Below are positions 35,291 through 45,358 of a stretch of DNA of 64,000 bases, piece by piece. Source of the DNA: Tetrahymena thermophila SB210. Taxonomy: Eukaryota; Ciliophora; Oligohymenophorea; Hymenostomatida; Tetrahymenidae. Position numbers and translations under genes: made by a program. The stretch lies in NCBI RefSeq assembly GCF_000189635.1, contig NW_002476251.1, positions 62,001 to 126,000 on the forward strand, written 5' to 3'. The notes beneath the pieces are model-generated. The model was given only the letters and a program-made list of their open reading frames with translations. It was not told where the DNA came from and made no database searches. The stretch's first letter is position 1. Every line of letters starts with the position of its first letter.

Positions 35291-37603
35291 TCAACTTTCA
35301 TAAATAAAACGGAAGACTTTTCCAGTTTCTTTTTCATTTGTTACATCGGGAATTGCATAAGAGATATAATTGAATATGTTTCTTAGCTTTTGAGGCTCTA
35401 AATTGAAATGATTAGCCCAAAACTCAACATTATACTAGTTTTTATTGTATTATTTTATAAGATTTAAATATTTATAATTTTTATTAAAATTTTTACTTTC
35501 TTAGGATTTTAATTGTTTAAGAATAAAATTTTTGTCATTTCAGTGAGTAAAATTCTTTTTTCTTCAGGATGATCTGAATAGGTAACTTAACCAACAAATT
35601 GAGGAATAAGCTTTCTTTCTTCTCTTTCTGGTAATTAATTCATTACCTCAGATAAAATATTAAGCTTCTATATCAAATTAACATTTTTTTCTTTGGGGTC
35701 TCTAGCTCTTACTGGTTCATCACCACCAACAATTTTTTTATATTCTTCGTTTGCTTTAAATTAAAAAAACAGATATTTTTATCTTATTTTTCTGATAATC
35801 ATTAAAACTTACATTATTCAATAAGTGATTTAATATCAGCTCTTCTGTATTCTTGTAGTATGTGATCAAATTAATTTTCGTTAGTGTTTGAGTTGTCAGG
35901 AATTAACAAACTCTATTAATTAATTCAAAATAAAATATAATTTATTCTAATTAATGAAATAAATTTTTTTTACTTCACTAAATTCATATGAATTTCCAAC
36001 TAAAGTTTCCCATTTCTCAATCCAAGCAGCTTCAAGTTTTTTATTTTACTTGACAAATTCAGGAATTTCTATTAAATTTTGATAAAAAATTTGAATAAAT
36101 ATTTAAATATCAATCTTAGAATTTACATAATTTCTTTTGTTCTTGAATTGCTTTTTCCTTGAGAAGCTCACAGAAATGAGCAAAATCTTAATTTATTTTT
36201 TTCAATTCTTACAAATCTTTTTTCAATTCTTTCTCTTCTTCTGTTAATTTTTCTTCAGGTTTCAATTCAATGTTTTCCAAAACTAAATGAACATTAGCAA
36301 ATCCAGCTTCTCTTTTCTATTTTTATTATTTTTTAAATAATTTGTTGGAAATTAAAGCAATGATGATTAATTAATTACAATATAAATATGTTCAGCCCAT
36401 TTTTAAGCAAATTAACCACATTTTCTATAAACAAAATCTCTCATCTCGTACTCATCAACTTTGATTTATTCAAGAGCTAATTAATAAAAATACAATTAAA
36501 GCATTCAACATATTTTATATGAAAATATCTTACGATGCAAAGGCTTTGGTAATTCATCATGCTTAGGATACTTTTCAGTAACCTTAATGACTGAAGAATC
36601 GTTCTTTAAAATATATAAAAGATTGATTAAAATATTTAAACTTTGTACTTAAATTTTACACTATCAAGTCTAGGTCTTTTAGCTAAAATTTTATCACGTT
36701 CAATTTTTTCCATTGTCTCAAGTTCTGCTTCAAAAAGTTCTGGACATACTTCAAATAACAACTTTTTAAATAATTTATTTATTTATTTAATATATAAAAG
36801 CAATATAAATAGCTATCTATGAAGTATTAATTTGATCATATCAAAATTTGTGTTTATTATAATTAAATTACTTCTCTTTTGACAGGAATATTATGATCAA
36901 CATCATAATGTATTTTTTCAATAGCTTTCATTGTTTCAGGGTGTAAATTAAAACCTTAAAGATTTCTAGACTAGAATTCATAATAAGCGATTTGATTGAG
37001 TACTAATTGTTTTTTCATTCCTGTAATTAAAATATAATCAGGTTCTAATTCTTCAATCTTTGTATTAACTTGCTCTAATTCCTATTTTGTAACTTTTATT
37101 TGCTCTAGTTCACTATTAATTTTTGAGAGTGCAATCATTAATTCTTCTTTTAAATCTTCTTCATCTTTGTCTGATGTTATCTTATAAATTGTTTAAGCAT
37201 TTTCATTCTTTAGTTCAAGCTATTTTTTCATCATCTCCTTAGCATATTACTCAACTGAATCAAATTATTCGGCAGTTTTAATACCTTCTAATTTTTTAGT
37301 TTCCTCTAATAACTACTTCTATTCTTCACTATAACCCTTTGAATTGATAATTCCCAATTCTTTTTGCTTATTCAAATAATCTAATTATTGCTCAATTAAT
37401 TTCTTTTTCATTTTTTTCTTGTATTCAATCAAAAGTAATCTTTATTTCTTTCTCTCATTTTCCATATCTTAAAATTGTTGCTGAATTTCAATGTGTTAAT
37501 ACTTTCTCTATTTATCTAAGTTCTATCCACTTCTCATGAACACATTAAAGTTAGTTTATAAGAATTTGTGCCATGCTCTTTGCATGCCTCTTTTAATCGA
37601 CAT
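35291..37603 (-). CDS. Nine-exon coiled-coil protein of unknown family, 595 aa
   Basis: Exons: 37603-36872, 36761-36660, 36603-36534, 36476-36379, 36316-36127, 36068-35974, 35912-35813, 35753-35497, 35434-35291 (1788 nt, 596 codons); eight GT..AG introns of 56-110 nt. The N-terminus MSIKRGMQRAWHKFLQTNFN is basic and amphipathic and could be a mitochondrial presequence. Residues 30-200 form Lys/Glu/Gln-rich coiled coil. The C-terminal half is more globular, with YEMRDFVYRKCGQFAQKWAE, a hinge KKIVGGDEPVRARDPKE, LPEREERKLIPQFVGQVTYS and a final YNVEFWANHFNLEPQKLRNI followed by FNYISYAIPD. The last block looks like a conserved domain of mitochondrial proteins that I cannot name. A mitoribosome or respiratory-complex accessory subunit is a guess. 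The consistent frame over eight introns makes the model firm. Confidence 0.75.
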
Positions 37604-39844
37604 TTTATGTTCTATTTTATAATCTTTTCCTGATAAAAATATTAATAAAAATAGTATCTCAAAAAATTTGGATTATTTCCAAAAGATCTTTCTAAATAAT
37701 ACTAATAATCAAATATTCATTCATATATTAACAAATATCTTTTTATTAGTATCATCTACTTTTTTTATTTGAAATTAAAATAAAAACTAAAATATTTTTC
37801 TTTTTTAAAATTGATGAAATAATTTTTAATTTATATTAAAACAGAATATTATTATATAAACAAATCCAAGGAGAATATGCAAATACTCTTAAAGAAGAAG
37901 AATATTAATAGAGGTGATTCTTAAAATTATTTGAAATATAAAGTATTGTTTATATTAATAAAATTAATAATTAGAAACAAAAATAATTTTTGATCTTTCT
38001 TTATTGATTAAAAAATATATTTTGTGCTAATTTATTATGAATAAGCATTCTATTAAATTATGAATATAACTAATTATAGTTTCTTCTTCTATTAATTTTT
38101 AAAAATTTAATTCAAATTAAAATAAAAAACTTGAAATGAGGTTAAAATTTAATTTAATTCAACAAATATTTTTTTAATTAGTAAATAAATTTATTTGGAA
38201 AATATTTTCATTTTAGAATATATGATATTTAAATGTCAACTAATCTTTATGTATTTATTTATAAATTAAAATGAATACACCATTTTGCTTGTTACTATTT
38301 CAATCTAATTTATTTATTTTAACAACTTAAATTTTAGATACTATTTAGATTTTTTTTCATAATTTTTATACATTTTAAAATCTTATTTTTGTATATCTGG
38401 TATCTTAATATAATTTTTACTATGATAAAAAAAGTAAGAACTCATTCATATCAGATATTTCTAAAGATATTTATCCAATATTTATGTTATAAAATTAAAA
38501 AGCACTATCTATACTTTAAACACAATTAAATAATTACAACTCATTTGTGCTTATAATACTTATTTAATTAATAAGATTTTAAAATCAGAAACTACTTAAA
38601 ATATAGATAAAAATTTTGGCTTTATAAAAAAATAATTCTTCTCTAAAACTAAAAAAATGTATTGAAGAATGCAATTTTTGTGATATGTATATTTCATATT
38701 TAATTGTTTTATTTATTAGTTTTTATTTTAAAATTAAAAATATAAAGAAGAATATGATCAATTAATTTCATTTTTTAAAATTAACAGTAGAAACAAAGGA
38801 AAATATGTAAAAATGTATAACCATAAATATTGAGTTTGATAAATAAAATATTTTTATTATTATTAGCTAAATGATGAAGAGCACAGCTAATTTAATGAAA
38901 CTATTCTAATTTATCATCAATCTTTTATTTTAAAAATAATTATTAATATGTTGAAATATCAAATTAAACTAATAAATAATTGATATTTGCTAATCATCTA
39001 TCTCACACATTTTTATATAAATGAATCAGACAGGTTTTGGGTTTTAAAGTTCTCAACAACTTAATTTATGAATGGTGCATTTTTGTCATCATCGGATTTG
39101 ATTTAGATGTTAGATTTATTTTAGACACATATATTTTTAAAGATAATTAATGAAGTTAGCTAATTACCTATGATTTATGGCATTTGAGGAAGATTGAGCA
39201 TTTTTTTTCTTCTAAATTTTACATTAGTTTCCCATGAATTTAATCTCTAATTATTAATAAAAATACAAATTAATTAATCAATTTTTTTCTTTGATTATTT
39301 ATTTTGAAATAGGTGTTAGAGGGGTGAAGTTATTTTGAACAATTTAATGTTCAAATCTTGGATATCCTCTTTTTCTATTGCAAACTCAAAAAGGGATAAT
39401 GATATAGTATAAAATTATCCAGAGTGTAATTTGCTTTAGTGTATTATTTTGTTTAAAAAGTTTATGTTTGTTTGTTTACCTTAACTTTAAAAATCCAGAA
39501 TCGTCTTATAGGCAACCAAAAAGTATTCAATAGGGTCTCGTCAACCAAAGAAGATAATATCTTTTTTTAGAAAATAAAATTAATAAATTCAGTATGACAA
39601 AGAAATCATTATAAATGATTGATTGATAAATAGAAAAATGTAAGCGCAGGCCAGTGATTTAAACATCATGAATGTCGTTTAATTCATAAACTGCTATTTA
39701 CTTCAATTTCTGCAGAAATCTTCACGAATATTTGCTGAAATCCAATTATCCATGCTTTTGGCTGCATTTTAAATCAATTAAAAAAAATAAAATAAAGGTT
39801 CTTACATGCAAAGATTTTAACTTTTTTAGAAATGAAAAAAAATT
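37604..39844. other. Gene-poor region, AT-rich becoming less so after 39.3 kb
   Basis: 2.2 kb without a recognisable gene. Up to 39.0 kb it is A/T runs. From 39.3 kb the sequence is visibly less AT-rich. A short imperfect hairpin TTGAAC..GTTCAA sits at 39332-39351, followed by CCTCTTTTT, and an ATTTCTGCAGAAAT palindrome lies near 39708. A forward TGA-free frame near 39010-39185 (…FWVLKFSTTQFMNGAFLSS) is of chance length. Confidence 0.5.
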
Positions 39845-39850
39845 TCCAAA

Positions 39851-39921
39851 CCCCAGCAAAAGATGCTCTCAGGAGGGGTGGGAGGGGGTGGGTATTAGAA
39901 TGAAAGCACATTTTGCTGGGG
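39851..39921 (+). other. G-quadruplex motif inside an inverted repeat
   Basis: CCCCAGCAAAA (39851-39861) and TTTTGCTGGGG (39911-39921) are perfect reverse complements enclosing about 50 nt. Inside the loop, 39875-39892 reads GGGGTGGGAGGGGGTGGG: four G-runs of three or more with one-base loops, the strongest class of intramolecular G-quadruplex motif. It stands out in a genome with very little G/C. Function unknown; G-rich A/G tracts guide DNA elimination boundaries in Tetrahymena, which is one possible parallel. Confidence 0.8.
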
Positions 39922-40052
39922 ATAAGGAATAGATTTTTTCATTTCTTCATTATAGTTTTATTAAATGCATATCTTAGGTTCAAAGTATTGAGAAGACTCT
40001 GCTGAAGGAGTGTGTTCTTAGAAGCCATCAAAGACAAATCAAGAATGAAGTG

Positions 40053-40348
40053 AAATCTAAGGCGTTGGAATAAAGTGAGCCTCCTTGTGTTCTTAGAATT
40101 GTATAACTTTGCTATTGATAAGAAGACCTCATCTCTCTTAAGTCTCAGGTGTTTACTTTTTGGGTAAAAACCCTCTTCGACAGAAAGATGAAATCCCCCG
40201 TTAGTTAAAACTGATACTTTCTATCAGAGTCAGGAGGACTTTCCCCAAGGTTTTGAGTTATCGACAAAAGTCGAAGCTCTCCTCTGCAAAGAGGAGAACT
40301 TTTTTTGTTTGCCTCGAAAACAATTCTTTATTCCAACGCCTTAGATTT
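40053..40348 (+). mobile_element. 296-bp GC-rich element with perfect 23-bp terminal inverted repeats (MITE or structured RNA gene)
   Basis: Left end 40053-40075 (AAATCTAAGGCGTTGGAATA+AAG) and right end 40326-40348 are perfect reverse complements. The interior is far richer in G/C than the surroundings and contains successive perfect hairpins: GGGT-AAAA-ACCC (40162-40173), CTGATA-CTTTC-TATCAG (40211-40227), TCGAC-AAAA-GTCGA (40261-40274) and CTCCTCT-GCAA-AGAGGAG (40279-40296). The last is closed by a GNRA-type GCAA tetraloop on the plus strand, with a T7 run soon after. No protein frame is apparent. A terminal stem closing several hairpins is what a structured RNA would look like; perfect TIRs are equally what a miniature transposable element would show. 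No obvious target-site duplication is visible (flanks GAAGTG and AATTAA). Confidence 0.6.
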
Positions 40349-41349
40349 AATTAATTATATAAAACACAAATAAAATTCGCAGTTTTTAATGTTAAAATAT
40401 AGTACTTTTGACTTTTATTTAAATTTATCTGAAAATTTAAAAAACCCACCACAATTTAGTTTGTTTTTGATTTATTTAATTATTTTAAATATTAAAAATA
40501 AAATATCACTCTTTCAATAAGTTAAGAGAGATAATAAAATTTAACCAACTAAACCAAATTCTACTTGAAGTGAAGAAAAGATAATTATTTTAAACTAATT
40601 TTAGAAATACATTTTTTTCTTCTGGAAAATAACTATTAATTTATCTTTCTTTTAATTTTCACCTAGTTAGTTTCGCTCCTTTTAATTGCTATTGATTCAA
40701 TCTACTAAATTTTTTGTTTTATAATGTTTTAAATTAAAAGATAATTGATTGATTTATTTTTTTAAAATAAACTTAAAAAATAAATTCTATTTTTTGAGCT
40801 GAAAAGTATTTAATTAAAAAAATTATTATTTTTGTTTCATTTATTTTATTTGGTTAAATAATGAGAATAAATTCAATCTTAAAATTAAAATTTTATTTTT
40901 TTTATTAAAAAAATAAGTATTATTAACTTATAAATAAACAATTCTTAATGGATAAAATACATAAACTTATAAATTAATTAGGAACAATACTCTTTTATTT
41001 TTAAATTTTATTGATTATTTAAGCATTTTTAATAATCAAATAGATATTCCACTGAAAGCTGATTTTGATCTTTGATAAAATTCTCCTACTGAATATTATT
41101 AAAATCTTGACATTCTTAGTCCAGCATATGATTTTAGTTACCATATTTCATTTATTTTATTTGGTTAAATAAAGAGAATAAATTCAATCTTAAAATTGAA
41201 ATTTAATTTTTTTTTTTTATTAAAAAAATAAGTATTATTAACTTATAAATAAACAATTCTTAATGGATAAAATACATAAACTTATAAATTAATTAGGAAC
41301 AATACTCTATTATTTTTAAATTTTATTGATTATTTAAGCATTTTATTAA
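40349..41349. other. Intergenic region containing a duplicated gene 3' end
   Basis: 1.0 kb downstream of the secreted-protein gene, AT-rich, occupied from 40835 by copy 1 of the tandem duplication listed next; otherwise no features. Confidence 0.6.
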
Positions 41350-41450
41350 TCAAATAGATATTCCACTGAAAGCTGATTTTGAGCTTTGATAAAATTCTCC
41401 TACTGAATATGATTAAAATCTTGACATTCTTAGTCCAGCTGATGTCATGT
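40835..41450. repeat. Tandem duplication, two copies, 311-bp period, including a gene 3' end
   Basis: TTTCATTTATTTTATTTGGTTAAATAA at 40835 recurs at 41146, and about 300 bp following are nearly identical. Copy 2 (41146-41450) contains the last codons of the secreted-protein gene. Copy 1 carries the same C-terminal coding segment in frame (SVGEFYQRSKSAFSGISI, one residue changed) with the TGA intact at about 41040, but has no upstream exon, so it is a truncated duplicate. Confidence 0.85.
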
Positions 41451-42489
41451 AGTTACCGTTAGAATCTGTACCCATCCAGGATATATATACCTTTACAAAA
41501 AAATATCAATTTTAAACACAAATTGTTAAATGTAAGCCAAAAAGTGTTAAGATATAATAGATTTTTATTAAATTATCATAAATGATTGAATACCTTAGGA
41601 TCACAAGAACCGTCTGTTGAATTATTTGTACAGTCTGTAATATAGTTATTAGATTCGCTATAAGTGGTTTAATTACCTTTAGAATCAAGTGTACTTACAG
41701 TGAGTTATTTGCAAACAGTCTAAAATATTTTCAAAAATAATTATATTTTACTAATAGTCAAAAGCTAAAATAAAAAAGTTTCATAAAAATAAATTTTACT
41801 GGACTTGATCCATTCCAGCAACCATTATCCCAATCTATTCCAGTTATTTTACCATTTGTAATTTAAATAACAGCTGAAAATATAGGGAATACATAGGGTG
41901 TAGTTGTTGAACCAGCAGTTGGTGTATCTTATCTAATATATGTCTATATTATATTTACATTTCCAATATTATAAACCAAAATGAATGATTATTTTAAAAT
42001 CTAAATAATTAATTACAAGTGCATCACTTTAAATTGAATTTTAAAAAGATTAAACAACTAGCTAGAATCCATTAGCTGTTTATGCTTAAGTACTAAAGTT
42101 AGCTAAGCTTTTTATTGTATTATAAGCTTTTACAAATTTATAAATAAATTACTATCAATCACTAAATTTTATGTTAAATTTATTTACTTCCTTTAAGATT
42201 TAAACCAGCATATTAATCGACTGTCACTTAAAATGGAATTTTTTTGCCTAAACCTTTGATTTATACGCAAATAATAGCAGTATCTCCCTTTATTTAAAAG
42301 ATAATCAATCAATTAATCATTTGTTATTTTAAACAAGCAAATATGTCATTTTAATTATAATTAAATTACTCTATTATAAGAGTTAGTGTCAGTAGCTCCT
42401 CCACATATAAGGCTAGTATCATTTGATGCTGCTAAAACTTAAATCGCTATAATAGCTAATGTTAATATTAAAGTCTTTTAAGAAATCAT
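41350..42489 (-). CDS. Secreted or surface Cys-containing protein, 246 aa
   Basis: Six exons: 42489-42370, 42287-42188, 42126-42017, 41943-41800, 41719-41594, 41490-41350 (247 codons), five GT..AG introns of 61-103 nt. The N-terminus MISQKTLILTLAIIAIQVLA is a classic signal peptide. The mature chain is Thr/Ser/Asn-rich with cysteines at LICGG, IICVQ, NGCWNGS, TVCKQ, TDCTNN and GSCDPK, probably disulfide-bonded, and several N-glycosylation sites. No GPI or TM tail is seen. It resembles ciliate secreted or mucocyst-type proteins only in general style; the family was not recognised. The last exon lies in a tandem duplication whose downstream copy repeats the C-terminal segment. Confidence 0.75.
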
Positions 42490-43709
42490 TCTGAAAACTA
42501 ATTTATAATTATTATTTTTTGAAGTAAGCTAATTATTTATTAATTTATCAATAATATTATGATGCTCTAATTTTTTTTGAAAAGCTACTACTATTCTATT
42601 TTTAATAACTAAAGAATGAAAAATCAACCAATATTAAAGTTAAATTAGTAAATATATTTATCAATAAAATAGATTGGTTCTATCAATAAACTATCAAATA
42701 TTTTATCTAATTTATCTATATTCAAAACCCATTAAATACTATTTTACTTATTTTAAATCTTCATAAAAAAAATTTCTAATATTCTTAACTTTAATTAGAA
42801 TGAAAATGATAAATTACTTAATTAAAAATAAAATTTTAATTTTTAATTCTTATATTGATTGTTAAATATAATTAAGAATTATTTTTTTAATAAAATCTTT
42901 CAAAGAATTAAATTTAAAAAATTAAAATAATTCTGTGATGGGTATTGATTTTTCTTTTTGATTTGGAATTAATAAAAAATTGTTTATAATCAATGATATT
43001 TATTTATCTTTTGTAATTCTAATAAATCTAAAATTTCAAAAAAATATAAGCTTTAATAATAATTTAGAATAATATAAAAGTAAAATAAATATATTTAAAA
43101 TTATTTTGTTTATTTATATTTTATTATTTATTTCAGTAATTTATAATTTATTGAAATATATTAAAAAAGAGTTAATAAAATAAATATTTCAAATAAAGAA
43201 TAGTTTTTATTTGTTTTAATTAAATAATGAAAATTATTGAATAAAAATGATATATATTTTTATCATTCAAATTTGTTTAAAAATTCAAATTGACTTGTCA
43301 TAGCATTAAAATAATTTTAAATATTTAATAATAATTAAAATAATTGAAAAATATAATGAAATTTAAACATGGTGTTCATGCTATTTTTTTTCCTACTTTT
43401 TATATTTATAAATTAAATTATGATTATGTTTAACATAATATTTAATGTGAATAAATTCAAATATTAATTTCAAAATATTTTTTTTAATTTTAAAATTTTT
43501 ATAGAATAAAATTTGTATTTTTGCATTTAATATATTTCTACTTATTTTATAGATGGCTATTAGATTATCACTTATAAAAAATAACTATAATTGCTTTAAA
43601 AACAGGTTGCTAAAATTATATGTATAAATAGATAGAACTAGCTAATTTTTTAAAGAGTTGACTATTAACATTTTAAATATATTTTAAGTATAAACCAAAT
43701 ATTATAATA
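42490..43709. other. AT-rich intergenic region
   Basis: 1.2 kb between two minus-strand genes, with very high A/T; no gene, repeat or RNA recognised. Confidence 0.6.
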
Positions 43710-44208
43710 TCATTTTGGCTAACCATTTATAGTTACTACTAATGTTCTAGAGTGTTTTCCATCTCTATGCTCATTTAAATATATTCCTTACCATGCTTTT
43801 TAATTAATTAAATATATTTATGGAATAAATACTTTTATAAAATAAAATTAGATTACTTCCTAAGTTAAAGTCTCCATCAGTAATTGGAATAGTTAAAGAA
43901 ACACCTATTAGTTAAGATTTTACATGAGCAGGCATATCATCTTTTCCTTCAGAAGAATGTCTGTATAATTTGTTACCTTCTGGGACGATTCTATTCAAAG
44001 TATCTTCCATGTCTAATCTTACATCAGGATCAAAATTTTCATTCAAGCTAATAGAAGCACTTGTATGTTTTAAAAATAATGTTGCATTACCGATTTTGAA
44101 GTTTTAAATCTCTTTTATTTGATTTTTAATTTCATCTGTAATTAGATGACAACCTCTTCCTTTTTATTTAAGCTAAATTTCTCTCTAAAACCAATGACTT
44201 TACTACAT
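43710..44208 (-). CDS. YjbQ/UPF0047 family protein, 145 aa
   Basis: Two exons, 44208-43857 and 43795-43710 (146 codons), 61-nt intron. The family is unmistakable: GRGCHLITDEI, FLKHTSASISLNENFDPDVR, YRHSSEGKDDMPAHVK, SLTIPITDGDFNLGTWQG and YLNEHRDGKHSRTLVVT. Length equals the bacterial proteins (about 140). YjbQ-type proteins form trimers with a conserved His/Glu/Arg pocket that binds metal, and several have thiamin-phosphate synthase activity in vitro; the physiological role is unsettled. No targeting signal is visible, so cytosolic. The intron sits in the highly conserved G-T-W-Q-G motif and its removal restores the motif exactly. Confidence 0.93.
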
Positions 44209-45358
44209 TTGTAAGATACTTAATAATATTAAACAAAATTAATATAAATTATGACTCAAAAAATAAAAAATTTATCTAATTTCTTAAACATATTCCTTTT
44301 TTATAAAATCATTATTATTTGTTCAATATCTAATAGATATTTATTATTATCTTGAATAAAAAAATTTTGTATAAATATGTATAAAAACAGTTTTTTATTA
44401 AATATTAATTAAATTTTACTATTTAATTTAAAAGTATTTTTGAAAAAAAATATTTATAAATAAAATAAACACCTAATAAAAATGGGTTTACATATAACAT
44501 ATGCAAAAAATTCCAATTAAATAAGGTATTTAAACTGAAATTAAGGTGGCTTTTATGAACCAAAAGGAATATTTTTGTTGCTTAAATTTGATAAAAATAT
44601 TTTTTAATTTATAAATAATAATTAAAGGAATATAAAATATTATTTTCATCAAATCTAACAAACAAAATTGATAAAAATACTTCATTATTTTTAAAAAATT
44701 TTGGTAAAATATTTCATATTAAATTTAAAAATAAATGAAATTTTCATATTTTATAATCATCTAAATCTTTAGCTAATATTTTATGATATTTTTTATTTAT
44801 AAATTATTGTTTTATTTGATGCTAAAGAATCCTTCAAGTAAATAAAGATAATTAAATATAATTTATTTATTACGAATTTGAAACTTTAATACTAATTTCC
44901 ACATTAAATATGTCATTAAGAAGATTTTTTTTAAAAAAAAACTTTTGGTTTTTAAATAAAAAATTTTTTAATTTAAATTATAATCGATTTAAAAAGATAA
45001 ATCTATCTTCATTTTAAAATAAATAAAATATATCTCATTAAATAAGTCACTCAATTAAACCTAAATAACAAATATATTTTTATTACATTTTTTGATTAAA
45101 TTTTATGACTTAATTAAAATAAGAAATAAAAATAAATAATCAAGTAAGTTTTATGTTTTCTGTTTTAATAATAATTCAAAATAAAAGTGTTCACTTAAAT
45201 TGTATCAAAGAAATAAAGGTAAAAATAATAATTAAATGAAAAAAAAAAAAATTTATTGCATAAAAATATAATAAAATATTGTTAATACAAATTCATTATC
45301 ATTTTAAAAATTTTTTCAGAAATATATTTCATATTAAATATAAAAATAAATATTATTT
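44209..45358. other. AT-rich intergenic region
   Basis: 1.15 kb upstream of the YjbQ gene, with A/T runs and no recognisable feature. Confidence 0.6.

Noticed and set aside
39010-39187. Forward TGA-free stretch ending SQLPMIYGI
   Set aside because: About 60 codons is within chance expectation when TGA is the only stop; no splice partner or domain.
39311-39385. tRNA-like segment with a GTTCAAATC box
   Set aside because: No cloverleaf with a 7-bp acceptor stem and anticodon arm could be drawn; listed only as a hairpin.
39732-39932. Forward 66-codon frame across the G-quadruplex
   Set aside because: It covers inverted-repeat DNA, has no coding character and translates the G-run as Glu/Gly/Trp by accident.
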